DNA of 64,000 nucleotides, taken from positions 26,879,469-26,943,468 of the forward strand of contig OX621253.1 in NCBI GenBank assembly GCA_951640165.1, written 5' to 3'. The notes under the pieces were generated by a model. That model was not told the DNA's origin and did not search any database. It worked only from the letters and a program-made list of their open reading frames with translations. Positions 32,707-43,839 of this stretch are shown one piece after another. Both the position numbers and the translations under genes were made by a program. This DNA is from Pseudoips prasinana. Lineage: Eukaryota; Arthropoda; Insecta; Lepidoptera; Nolidae. Position 1 is the stretch's first letter. Each line of letters opens with the position of its first letter.

Positions 32707-33492
32707 CGCCGTCCACAGACAGGTTCTCGCCCGTTAGTCTGCCCTAGGAACTCGTGGCGTTTGTGCGTACTTGGCGTGTGTTCACGTACAATTAAGTATT
32801 TTATTAGCGGCGACCGTATTTTTGGTCAGTTAGTTTTATATTTTCCTATTTGTAGCATTAATGTGTTATTGACAAACCTCAAATACAAGTAAAACATCTT
32901 AGTTTCAGATCTCTCTATTAGTCACGTCGAAAAGAAAATGTATATTTTCTGTCAGTTTAAAAAGTCAATACAAGATGTTCAAATCTGGCAGAGTCACGGG
33001 ACGCAAAATGTGTAATTTGTGATCAAATAATTTCCATTGCTAATAAGGGCAAAGCTGACTTAAATTACGAATTTAAATACCGAAAAACACAAAATGAAGA
33101 TTTGTAGTAAGACATCTACATCAAGAATTGGTATTTTCATGGAATCCAATGCGAACTTAAGTCTTCAACGGACGGGCCACAGAAGCTACTCTGGTTTATC
33201 ATACCGTTAAACATCACGAATCATTTAACTCACTAGATTGCACAGCTCCACTTTGCATGAGTATATATCCAGATTCCTATGTCAAAAGGCACACCGAACT
33301 TAGGGACTTCTTGTAACCCTATGTTTGCGAATAAAAGGCTATTATTATTATATATCCAGATTCGAAATAATCAAATCGCATCGCAAATCAAATATTTGAA
33401 AATCGCAAAAGATGTAACCTGTTCCCGCTCAAAAGCTGAAGCTATCCTAAAAAATGTTTTAGGCCCATTTGCCCAAGAAAATATGTTAAAAG
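32707..33492 (+). pseudogene. hAT-C transposase, N-terminal part (BED finger), degraded
   Basis: The 5' region has no clear start. From about 32937 broken frames give SLKSQYKMFKSGR, then IISIANKGKADLNY and EKHKMKICSKT, the pieces of a BED-type finger. Later come VYHTVKHHESFNSLDC and CSRSKAEAILKNVL. The last frame is cut by hAT-D within a segment ending FAQENMLKVVS and continues after it at 37239. A 72-bp retroposed scrap interrupts at 33277. Confidence 0.65.
33277..33348 (+). mobile_element. 72-bp retroposed fragment with 15-bp target duplication
   Basis: The 15 bp TATATATCCAGATTC occur at 33262-33276 and 33349-33363. Between them lies a 72-bp piece ending in AATAAAAGGCTATTATTATT, a LINE-like 3' tail. 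Removing it restores the hAT-C frame order. Part of the duplication overlaps the TTA tail, so it may be 13-15 bp. Confidence 0.75.
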
Positions 33493-34122
33493 TAGTGTCC
33501 GACCGAAGCTTCGGCTTCGGCTTCGGCCACCTTCGGCCAAATCTTCGGCTTCGGCCAAAAATTTGCCGAAGGTTTGGCCGAAGCCGAAGGTTTGCTAGTT
33601 GTCAAAATTTGAAATTTATTGAACGATGCTAGAGCGAGACGGAGAGTGTGCAGAGCAGCAGAGTTTCGCCGCGCCGCCGCACCGGACCAAACGAATCGCA
33701 GTTAGTAAACTAAACGAGTCAAAACAAGTTTGAGAGCGCGTCTTAAAATTCTAATAAGTGTTTTGTTTTTAAATATTTCATATTTGTTATTACAAATTAT
33801 TTTATTTATTACTGTGAGTAGTCCCGGTGGTGATACGTTCATTATTGTGAGGCACTCTAAGAACCAAAAAACCGTAAGTATTGTCTGGTTTAAAATATTT
33901 TATGTTATCTAACGTTAGGTAGGAAACTAAATGGAAACAATGTTCGTATGTTTTTTATGCAATTTTTAGATAAAAAGACATGTGAAGATTGTTTACTTTT
34001 AGTTAACTACCTAAACCGATAGGATATAGGCGCATCCGCGTTGCAGAGTCCTACTGCGAGTACGGGGCGGTCGGCTCGGCTCGGTAGGTACTTGTGCATT
34101 TATATAGAATATTTTCTTTCAG

Positions 34123-36040
34123 GAACACAATTACATCTTTAGAGCTGAATCCTATCTGGCAATATTTTATAAAGGCTACTGATAAAGCTTTATGTAAACA
34201 GTGCAATAAATCATTGTCTCTTGGTAGTGCTTTACCAAAAAAGCAGAGTACCACTAATATTAAAAATAATTTGATGAAAATGCATAAAATAGAGTGGGAG
34301 GCTTATTGTAATGCAATAAATGAAAAACAGAAGAGTAAGAGTTTAATGAAAAATAAAACAGAGGCAACTACATCTTCGCAATTTAATGTCAAGCAGAGTA
34401 CTTTACCTCAAATCATAGAAAAAAAAACAGCTGCATTGTGGCCAGATAGTGATCCAATATCTATGAGAATCGATAAAGGTATAATGGATCTCATCATCGT
34501 TGACATGCTGCCTTACAACGTTGTTGAAGGAGAAGCATTTCGAAGACTTAATTTGATTGATCCCGATGCTCCGTCAAGATACAAGAAAAAGACTGAGAAT
34601 TTTTTTAGAACGACTAAATGCCTGCGACATACGATAAGGTCAAAGCGAAAGTCATACGTGTTTTAGATAAAGCTTGCTGGGTTAGCTTTACGACTGATAT
34701 ATGGAGTAATCCAGCAAAGACGTGTTCGTTGCTAAGCTGCACAGCTCACTTTATCAAAGGCCCTAAAAGAGAAAAAGTCATTCTTGCAGCTAGTGTTCTG
34801 GAGGAAAATCACACAGGCCTATATATTTCAGAAAAACTTCACCAGATTATTGAAGAATATAATTTAAAAAATAAAATCCACATGGGTATTCGTGACAACG
34901 CTTACAATATGCAGACAGCCATGCGACGTGGTAATTTTCTGTCGATTGGATGCGTAGCTCATACCCTGCAGCTAGTGATTCATGACGTTATATTTAAAGA
35001 CGCTAATGTGATGGAAATAATAAAAAAAATGTCGCAAAATTGTTGGCCATTTTAAAAGAAGTGAGCAAGCTTCTAGATATTTAAATATGTTTCAAGAAAC
35101 GTGTAAATTGCCTGAACACGTATTAATCCAAGATATTGAGACGCGATGGAACAGCACATATTTGATGCTGGAAAGACTCCTTGAACAGAAAACTGCCATC
35201 AATTTATACATGGCTGAACCTGGTGGAATAGAAGTCCCTACTGCAGAAGAATGGGTGCAAATAGGATACTTTATCGCCGCTCTTAAATGTTTTTATGAAG
35301 CCACACTTGAGGTTTCAAATGATTCCTCATCGGTATCTATAATAATACCGTTGATTGTCATGCTTAATACGAAATTAATACTAAAAGAAGAAGATCCTGA
35401 AAATTTGAAAATACTGAAGACGAAGCTGTGTGAGGCAGTGAACAGAAGATTTTCTTACGCAAAAAATACCATGTGTTTATTGATTGCGACTCTATTAGAT
35501 CCGCGTTTCAAAACTAACTATTTAACTGCCGATGAGACTGAAAACGCCAAAACTGAAATACTATCATTCTTACGACAGCAACATGAACTATTATCTCGTG
35601 CAGACAATATGGATATTGACACCAATGTACCTTCTTATTCAACCTCAAATCCACGTACAGAGAATGCATCTCCAAAAAGCGATGAAGGATTATGGGATTC
35701 TCACGATAAACTTGGTTTGCCCATTACAAGTGATAATGATTTGGATTTGGAACACAATTATCCGCTATTTCAAGAACATCTTAGTCGTTATTTAAAAGAT
35801 CCTCGGATTTTAAGAACTGCAAATATTTACGAATATTGGGCATGAAGCCCATATACTTGTCTACAGCCAGCTGCAATCAAGTATTTGTCTGCTCCCCCCA
35901 GTAGCGTTCCTAGCGAACAGCTTTTTAGCGCTGCGGGGCAAATATATGCCGACAGACAGACGGTCAAATTTGATGGGTGAGAATGCCGAAAAAATATTAT
36001 TTTTAGCTTACAATATAAGACTGTTCAACTTTGATTACTA
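34123..36040 (+). pseudogene. hAT-D transposase (BED finger type), several frameshifts
   Basis: A splice-acceptor-like TTTCTTTCAG precedes 34123. The BED finger is IWQYFIKATDKALCKQCNKS with NLMKMHKIEW. The main body is WVSFTTDIWSNPAKTCS (catalytic D), MGIRDNAYNMQTAM, SIGCVAHTLQLVIHD and IETRWNSTYLMLERLL. The region after it holds LLIATLLDPRFKTNYL. The C-terminal dimerisation motif is IKYLSAPPSSVPSEQLFSAA, in a frame broken by a stop near 35843. Frame changes occur near 34600, 35040 and 35965. Function: cut-and-paste transposition, now lost. Confidence 0.88.
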
Positions 36041-36474
36041 ATTAAAGTAAATAATTAATAAAATTAGTCATGAAAATTAAGAAAAGGTATCCTGTCTTTT
36101 AGAATCGCCAATTGAAAAAAAAACTTAACCCTTGCATAATAATTGCAAAATGCGTTTTTCTATTGATTTTGTAATGATGATTTAATTATTAGAAACAGTA
36201 ACTATTGACGTTATTGCCAAACTGAAATTATTGTTTTATGTATACTTTCATCGAAAAAATATGTTTTTTATTTTATTTTAGAGAATCTTTAGAATTAGCT
36301 GATTAAAGTGCATTTATAACTTTAGGTCTAGTCTCTTCTACTACCTAAGGTTTTTTCCAAATAGTGAACAAAAATGTTCATATTTCCTTTTAATTGTAAG
36401 TTTTTATTATAGTTTAGTTTTCCCAAATAGGTATATTATTGATAATTTTGATAAATGACTGCTTCGCCATATAA

Positions 36475-36642
36475 TCTACTATATAAAAATAAGTCGGGTT
36501 TTCCTTCCTGACGCTATAACTCCAGAACGCACGAACCGATTTCCACGGTTTTACATTCGTTGGAAAGGTCTCGGGCTCCGTGAGGTTTATAGCAAAGAAA
36601 ATTTATAAATTTAACGCGAGTAACACCGCGGGGCACAGCTAG
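36475..36642 (+). mobile_element. Complete short non-autonomous Helitron (168 bp)
   Basis: It starts TCTACTATATAAAAATAAG after an A (36474) and ends CGGGGCACAGCTAG before a T (36643), i.e. 5' TC, 3' CTAG, inserted between A and T without duplication. A CCGCGG palindrome lies just before the 3' end, as expected of the Helitron terminator hairpin. No coding capacity. It lies in the 3' part of hAT-D. Confidence 0.82.
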
Positions 36643-37238
36643 TTAAGTATAAAGAGCCATTTTTAATTAAGACTAGTCGAAAAAAGTGAGTTTATTTTTT
36701 ATTAATAAGGTGCCTCAAATTGTTACCAAAACTTGTTAAGTTTTTATTTTCTCCAATTGTTACCAAAAATGTTTAACTTAATTATCCTAAAAATTTACTT
36801 ACAAGTATTTAATTTGCTCAAAAATTCCAAAAAGTAAATATGTAAAAAATAGATATTGAAAAAGCGTTAATCTTTGCTCAATTATTTTATAGAAATATTT
36901 TGGATTCGTCTGATAATTAAAAAAATGTGACTGATTATTTGATTATTTTTGTTAAAATTACTTTAAGTAAATAAATATTTAATTAAAATTGTATATTTGA
37001 AACTTTTATTTTAGACAATATTTTATTACCTACTTGTATATGTTGGTCACTCGGCTCGTTATTGGCTAAATCTCTAAAGCTCTCACAATATGTATCTAGT
37101 ATATTCTGAGATCAAAGTAACTATCGTATTTCTCAAGGTCAATGACACCTTCGGCTTCGGCTTCGGCCGAAGGTTTTGGTGAATACCGATTAATCGGCTT
37201 CGGCCAGAATTGCACCTTAGGTCGGACACTAGTTAAAA

Positions 37239-37735
37239 GTGTCAAAAATCAGATACTTGAGCGCCTACACAGATAGTAGCAACCATGGTGCTATTAAGCT
37301 ATTTCCTCTGCTTATTCAATATTTCAACCCCGAAAAGGGAGGAATTTACGTTAAATTACTGGAGCTACAGGCCTTACCGAACGAGACTGCTGAAACAATA
37401 TCCACTTACATACACACCATTTTGACGGACAAAAACTTATCGGATAAATTAATTGCTTTTCCAGCGGACAACACCAATACTAACTTTGGCGGTAAAGAGA
37501 GAAGTGGGACCAACAGCGTCTACAGTAGACTCAAATCAGTTACTCAAAAAGATGATATGGTCGGTGTTGGATGTATTGCACATATCTTCAGCAATTCCGT
37601 ACATCATGCAATCGAATCTTTACCAATCTGTGTAGACAGCATAACTAGTGATGCAAATGCACAACCATTTTGCCAGCTTCACAGTTCGTACTGAAACTTT
37701 AAAAAAAGTTTGTTCAGAATTAGAAATATATAAAT
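37239..37735 (+). pseudogene. hAT-C transposase, middle part
   Basis: Continues the frame cut by hAT-D: SKIRYLSAYTDSSNHGAIKL (catalytic D region), LPNETAETIST, IAFPADNTNTNFGG and VGVGCIAHIFSNSVHHAI. After about 37690 only traces remain (VRTETLKKVCSELE). The C-terminal half and dimerisation block are absent. The frame itself has no stop between 37239 and 37694. Confidence 0.75.
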
Positions 37736-37754
37736 ATATAATATTTTTAAATTT

Positions 37755-38400
37755 CCAGATAGCTTACTGTTTTCCACAGTCAAACCAATCTTCAAAAGGG
37801 TTCTAAATTAGATGCAGGCAACTATAGACCAATAATAGTCTAGTTCCAATAATATCAAAAATATTCGAAAATGTAATGAGGACTATGCTCATGAACTTTT
37901 TTGAAAAAAAAAATGGTGTTATGAGCAAGCAACAAAATTTTAGATGCTCTTGATAAAAAAAATCCCGGTAGGAATATTCCTTGACATGAACAAAGCATTA
38001 GATATGGTATGTCATGATAGCCTACTGGTAAAACTAGAACGGTATGAGAGAGAGAGAGAAAACAATGCACAGAAATTTTAAAAATAAACCAAATATGTAT
38101 TTAAAAGGAAACTTTCAGGTCTCCATACTTAAAAGTACAGCACGGCGTACCACAAGGGATTGTTACTCCACAGAGCAATATAAAGTACTGTTTGCAGACG
38201 GTACTACAGTCTTAACCAAAGAAAACACAATTGACAATGCCATTAATGTAACAAATAAAGCTTTAAATGACATAATTGAATGGTTAGATAATAATAATTT
38301 GAAAGTCAACATAAATAAGGCTAAATTTGTAAAATTTTTGACCTATAACAAAAAGGAGAATGACCGAATTGGACGAAAAATTGGTAAAAATACGTCAAAG
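37755..38400 (+). pseudogene. LINE reverse transcriptase scrap
   Basis: Broken frames give VKPIFK, GSKLDAGNYRPI, LVPIISKIFENVMRT, then IFLDMNKALDMVCHD-like pieces and finally YKVLFADGTTVLTKEN (38180-38240), NLKVNINKAKFVKF. The catalytic box reads FADG, so the second Asp is lost. A CR1/Jockey-like RT worn down by mutation. Confidence 0.7.
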
Positions 38401-38835
38401 TCTGCCCCCAGATTTGCCACATAGCTCATTTGAAAGAAGAGTTCAAATGCAACATTTTATTCTATGAAACCGAAAAAATCTGTTCCACAGAAACATAAAT
38501 ATAACCTAAAATGTGATTTTATGAAAAAGTTGCATATTTTACTTTTTTACACAGGTAGGTGACCTTTTCTTATCGCAGATAATTAGCTTACACGCGAGTT
38601 TGCTTTCTTTGTACATTGTTCAATAGTTGTGTGAGCGAGAAGGCGATAGAGCCACATACACATGTATGCGCTTTGCATTGCAACTGTGCAGTCCTTCTAT
38701 AATAATACTCTTCGCTTATAGTTGTGTACTGTGCGAATATTTTCTGTGGATATCCTGTGATTACGTGTTTGACCCTTGCATTACGTTACCTGGACCTGAT
38801 TTTAAGCCCTGTGATTTGGATACACTGTTTTAAAG
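38401..38835. other. Region without a recognised gene, probably 5' part of ISL2EU copy 2
   Basis: It lies between the LINE RT scrap and the transposase ATG. I could not find a terminal inverted repeat. Nothing else is recognisable. Confidence 0.35.
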
Positions 38836-39514
38836 ATGTTTCGTGCATCTGCTGGACAAGTGTGTCTAGTGTGTGGTAGATCAGTGCGGTCGATCAGAAG
38901 AAAAACGCTAACTACGCAGCTTTTTGAAGAATATCCAATCGCTGCAAACAATATAACTGAAGGAGTTCTTCCTAATCATGTGAGTAACTAAATAAAATAC
39001 TTAAATGATTGCAATAATGACTTATTTAACCATGTTAAGTAACCATGTATAGAGTGCATGTCACGAAAGAAAGGCCGCGGAAAATTGTGGTACTACATGT
39101 TTTTATGCAATGTAATGTAATGACATAGACACTAGCGCCGCGTCAAAGAGACTACAGTAGCGGCGCTATTCATTCATTGGTTTGTTCATGTACTGAATAA
39201 CATTTGTTAAAAAGATGTGTATGTGTGATGTGTAATTGTATCTGAAACTATTTGTTTCAGATACAATTTAACAACGCCGAGTTTATCTGTCAGCCTTGCT
39301 GGCGACGCGAGGCGTACCCACCAAGACGTCGTGCGTCCAGTGAACGAGAACAAGAACCACCAGTACGCCCTTCTGAACAGCCAGCAGATCAACTTGTGAT
39401 AGAACCAGATCAAGCCGAGGTACAACCAGATCAAGCTGTGCGCATACCGCATGCTGGTGATCAACGTGGAGCAGTAGTTGACGAACAAGATATTCAACAT
39501 TCTATTATACAGTT

Positions 39515-39554
39515 AGTATTCGGTGCCCGACTAATAAGTCGGGCACCGAATACT
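39515..39554. repeat. Perfect hairpin inside ISL2EU copy 2, 18-bp arms
   Basis: The arm 39515-39532 (AGTATTCGGTGCCCGACT) is followed by the loop AATA and an exact reverse complement at 39537-39554. It lies within coding sequence upstream of the second zinc finger and keeps the frame open. Confidence 0.9.
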
Positions 39555-40231
39555 TCAAACTCTTGCATTTTATTCGGATGTACAGGCGAGACAAGGCATC
39601 GAATACCAAAGCACATGAAAATCCGTTTGTTGAAAGATTTTAACTACTACGCACCACCTTATGCACGCGTTTGTGAAGAACATTTGCTTTTAAATGATTT
39701 GGAGATTTTATTGTCAGCCAGAAATGTAAGTCATGACTTTAACGAAGCTCACATCATGGACATGATGCAGATTTTGAAAACTATGCCGCAAGAGGGAAGG
39801 GTGGATTTTGAAAATATAGAAACCATGGATCCAAATGAAGTTTACTTTCTGACTGGTCGAAGTTTCGAACAGTTCAACAGAATGTTTGTAGTAACGCCAT
39901 CTTTGTCTAGAAGGAGCAAAAGACCCAAATCCGCTTTGGCAGCATATTTGATTAAGTTAAGAACTGGTGAAGCCAATACAAGACTGGTAGATATGTTTCA
40001 CATAAGCCGAACAACTTTAGAAAGAATACAACATAACACACAATAAACAGAAAGAATACAAACAACCGAGAAAATAAAAAGTATAATTATACTTGATGTA
40101 TACATACAAAAAAGGAGCAACTTCCTGTTCCAAAGATTGACGTATAGCCGTCACAAGTTCTTAAATCTACTAAAACCATTCCTAATAGTCTGTTGTGATG
40201 GCTATATAATTGAAGTAGCAGGTCCCTATTC

Positions 40232-40717
40232 AGCGACTAAATAAAATAAAATAAAAAAGGTTTTTATTCACGTAGACTTTAAAAAAGCGCTTGTAAATAG
40301 TCAGAACATGTTTGTAGTAATATAGTTGTATACATTATTATTTCTAGTAACATAGATATTTAGGTACACATTGTATGAAAACATTTATAAAAATTATTTT
40401 ATTATAGCATTGATATTTAGCTAGCTCGTATCAAGTTATTGTCAAGAGATTATGTTTAATTTTCTAGTTTAAGTCTAATATTTTTACTAGATATTGTCAA
40501 TAGTTCTGTCTATATTAAGTTATTATTATTATGACGGACCTTGCGTTAATAACGACGGTCGCGCTTTAATGCTACCACCAGATCCAATGCGCCCCAACTA
40601 AGAAGACCCAGCGAAACAAACTCAGTGGGTTCATCTACTACCGGTTTCAACACGACCCAGTTGAGACGGTCCGGCGAAACATACTCAAGCGGGCATGAAC
40701 ACGGGATTTCTCACGGG
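40232..40717 (-). mobile_element. Retroposon (LINE 3' part) inserted in ISL2EU copy 2
   Basis: On the minus strand it begins CCGTGAGAAATCCCGTG, is GC-rich for about 170 bp, then AT-rich, and ends in an A-rich tail (TTTTATTTTATTTAG-type on this strand). The ISL2EU codons for GPYSAT lie at its low-coordinate side and TSDASI at the other. No ORF. I recognise the GC-rich part as a repeated lepidopteran retroposon tail, by memory only. Confidence 0.62.
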
Positions 40718-42558
40718 ACTACATCCGATGCAAGCATTTTAAATAAATTAATTGATGGTGCGAACAGTGTTTTTAATTGGTTTTTCCAAGAAGGAGATGT
40801 TCTCATTTTGGATATGGGTTACCGAGATGCCGTACCAAACGTAGAGTCTTGTGGCTATGATTCCCATATGCCTAAATCTGTTTCAAGGGGCGAAACTCAA
40901 TTAACAACGGCTGACGCCAATAAGTCTCGATTACGATTTATCGATGGGTCGTGGAAGTAGTAAATGGCCGCTTCAAGAGAGATTTTAAGATTTTCAGGCA
41001 AGATTATTTTAACAGAGCTCTGCCTCACATGCAGGATGATTTTAGGAATGCCGCGGCCATCACAAATGCTTGCCACGACCCAATCACTGATAATGTTAAT
41101 GCTTCTGGTTTTATGGAGAGAATTAATAATAGAGTCAATATTGAAAACTGTCTCGCACAGTATGTCATTGACTATAATCTTAATAGCCGGCGGATTCCGT
41201 TTCAAAGTATGTCTGCCGAGTTACCTGATGTAAGAGAATTTCCAAGGTTGTCTGAGGAAGAACTTGTTATGTTTGCGTTAGGAGCGTACCAAATAAAACT
41301 TGCCAGGAGTTATTATAGTGAACACGCTCGTAATGGCGTATATACAATAGAAGTGTACAGAGAAAATGATGATTTGAATAATCTTTTAAATAATTATAAT
41401 ATAACTGGTAATAACTTCTGGCTATTAAGAGGTAAAGTCCGATCTAGGCATACCCGAAGCCGAATTTAACATACATATATACTTGTAAACTCAGACCACC
41501 TTGGGTTGGAGGCTTTAAATCATTATTATTGTTCGTGTAAGAGTAGCAGACGTACTTTGGGCACATGTGCTCATGTAATGTCTCTGTCCATCCAGCACAG
41601 TTTTTAGACAGTATTGTTATAGATGAAAATGATTTATAATACGCATTCTATATTACCATCTGTGCAGAATAGTGAGTTATGAATAACATTTAAAATAAAT
41701 TGTTCGAAAACAAACAATTATTAAATAACTATGTCGTTATTTTAATTCATTATTCATCTATTTATTTAGTGAATCCTTATAACAACATTTTTAACCAGCA
41801 GAAATAATATACAAAAAAAAATTGGTGCAAGCGAAAGTGTATTGTTGCAGTATTAGGGTAAACTCGTTAGAGATGGCCATACGGGAGAGATGGCCAATCG
41901 AATTATTTTTGGCGTGAATAGCTAGATGTCGCTAAAATGCAGTTAGTACGCTGCGAGCCACGCTCGGAAACAGAGTGCGACGACGCCGCTGCGCGTATTT
42001 ATATTAAAAAGTAAGTAAATAAACTTTTATTTTACAGGGTATTGCAAAAATTATATAGTGTGGTCATATATTGTCGTGTAGTACTACTTTTTATCGCTAT
42101 TTTTTAGTGTTTGTTTAGTTTATTGTGTTTAACAAATGTTAACGTCTCTTCTAACCTCAAAATGGCGCCCGCCAATAATTAACTAAATCTAAAATTTAAT
42201 ATGGCCATCTCACCCGTACAAAAAGGAGTGATGGCCACATAAATTCAGGTTGAGATAGCCATATTATGTTTTGTTATTTGAAGTGATATTAATGAGTTTT
42301 ATGTTTTGTTAAAGATGCCAAATAAGTACCAGAGAAAAGCCATAGCCACTCGTGGTTGTTGGAGTGAAGATTCACTAAAGGCTGCTATAAATTCCATAAA
42401 AAATGGAGAATTGTCGGTGTATAGAGCAGCAATTATCTACGACATACCTCGTAAAACACTTGAAAGAAGGTACAAGACTAACAATGACAAAAAGGGACCA
42501 ATGGGACCTACCTCTATGCTTGGAGACCAAAATGAAAAAAAACTTGCTGATCATATTA

Positions 42559-43839
42559 GGTCTTTACCTATGAAATTGCCGTTCTGCAGTACTGGCCATT
42601 TCAAATCAAAATAATTTTTGTTTGGCTAAGAATTCTAATTTCAAATTAATTTTATTTTAAAAACATGGATTCTTTTTTCCAAAAGTAGTCATTTCTTTAT
42701 TGATTAGTGTTACATTTTCATCGCATTTCAATCTTTTTCGTCATCATGGATACGTTAAAAATTCGAGTAATTATGGAATATGAGTACCGTCGTGGCAGCA
42801 ACGCGGCACAAGCGGCACGCAACATCAACGACGTTTACGGAGCTAACACTACAAACCAACGCACCACCTGTTATTGGTTTGCTCGCTTCCGTTCTGGAAA
42901 TTTCGACCTGAAAAATGAACCTCGCGGTCGTCCGAAGACTTTGGTCGACAATGACGAATTAAAGGCGGTTGTGGAAGCTGATGATACACAATCTACGGCT
43001 GAATTAGCAGCAGCTTTCGACGTTAGCGTCAAAACAATATTGGTCCATTTGCGTCAAATTGGCAAGGTAAAAAAGCTTGACAAATGGGTGCCCCACGAAC
43101 TCAATGATCGCCAGCGCGAAGTACGCGTCGAGACGTGCCTTGCACTGCTCAACAGACACACAAATGAAGGAATTTTGAACCGCATTGTTACCTGCGATAA
43201 AAATGGATTCTGTTTGATAACCGCAAGCGCTCAGCAAGTTGGTTGGATCCTGGTTCAGCACCTAAACAATGCCCTAAACGAAAACTTACCCCTAGAAAAG
43301 TGATGGTCACTGTTTGGTGGTCTAGCGCCGGTGTGATTCATCACAGCTTCTTACCAAACGGGGTGAGCATTACTGCAGATGTGTACTGTGAAGAACTGAG
43401 CACAATGATGGAGAAGCTGGCGCATCTCCAACCAGCATTGGTCAATCGCTCGTCTCCGCTGCTCCTGCACGACAACGCGCGACCTCATACTGCACAGCAG
43501 ACGGTCTCCAAGTTGCAAGAACTGGGGTTGGAAGCTCTCCGTCATCCGCCCTACTCACCAGACCTTGCGCCTACAGACTACTACTTTTTCCAGAATTTGG
43601 ATAACTTCTTGGCGGGAAAAAAATTCAATACCCGAGAGGCAGTACAAAATGCCTTTGAAGAATTTGTTGCCTCCCGTCCAGCTGATTTCTTTAAGAAGGG
43701 CATCAATAAACTGCCACTGCGATGGCAAAGATGCATTGATTGCATGGGTGATTACTTCGATTAATACAAATAAAAAAATTCATGAAAAAAATTCGTTTAA
43801 ATTTTTTCATACAAAACGGCAATTTCATAGGTAAAGACC
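42559..43839 (+). mobile_element. mariner element, TA duplication
   Basis: The left end GGTCTTTACCTATGAAATTG and the right end, its reverse complement, are flanked by TA (42557-42558, 43840-43841). At 1281 bp it has the standard mariner size. It sits inside the pogo transposase gene; cutting it out at the TA rejoins the host frame. Confidence 0.93.
42707..43764 (+). pseudogene. mariner transposase (DD34D), frameshifted
   Basis: Probable start at MDTLKIRVIMEYEY (42746). The helix-turn-helix gives GSNAAQAARNINDVYG and NEPRGRPKTL. The first catalytic region reads VTCDKNGFCLITAS, altered from the usual TxDExW form, and a frameshift follows near 43235. The second frame gives VTVWWSSAGVIHHSFL, LLHDNARPHTA and YSPDLAPTDYYFF, with 34 residues between the last two Asp. 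It ends FFKKGINKLPLRWQRC and DYFD (43764). An inactive mariner. Confidence 0.9.

Larger units (their letters stand above)
33493..37231 (+). mobile_element. hAT-D transposon with exact 8-bp target duplication
   Basis: Ends are TAGTGTCCGACC at 33493 and its exact reverse complement GGTCGGACACTA ending at 37231. GTTAAAAG flanks both ends (33485-33492, 37232-37239). Both subterminal regions are packed with CTTCGG/CCGAAG motifs (33505-33600 and 37148-37205), likely transposase-binding sites. It contains a transposase gene and, at 36475-36642, a Helitron. The segments 33600-34120 and 36050-36470 hold no further gene. Confidence 0.95.
27421..37735 (+). mobile_element. hAT-C, host of the Transib and hAT-D insertions
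   Basis: Three pieces: 27421-27615 (putative left end, starting AGTCCGGCTTTAGCCGGAC), 32707-33492 and 37232-37735. The first two join across the Transib through its 5-bp duplication, the last two across hAT-D through its 8-bp duplication. The coding pieces belong to one BED-finger hAT family. The right terminal repeat was not found: beyond 37735 the sequence turns into LINE RT scrap. The left boundary rests on the abrupt end of hAT-B and on hairpin-like GTCCGGC motifs, so it is an inference. Confidence 0.6.
38836..41640 (+). pseudogene. ISL2EU transposase, copy 2 (intron, split by a retroposon)
   Basis: Exon 1 (38836-38979) starts MFRASAGQVCLVCGRS. The intron 38980-39260 (GTGAGTA…TTGTTTCAG) splits the zinc module before FICQPCW, as in copy 1. 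Exon 2 has a second finger (CILFGCTGETRHRIP, CEEHLLLND), HIMDMMQIL, EVYFLTGRSFEQFNRM and ALAAYLIKLRTGEAN, and stops at 40044-40046. Beyond a degraded part the DDE core reappears: QKRSNFLFQRLTYSRHK, IVCCDGYIIEVAGP, then after the retroposon FFQEGDVLILDMGYRD, TTADANKSR and VVNGRFKRDF. The SWIM-like end is YYCSC and GTCAHVMS. Stops and shifts make it a pseudogene. Ends of the element were not found; 41640-41855 holds nothing else. Confidence 0.82.

Noticed and set aside
32668..32892. Plus-strand 70-codon frame at the right end of the Transib.
   Set aside because: It straddles the right TIR and the flanking DNA, so cannot be an ancestral gene.
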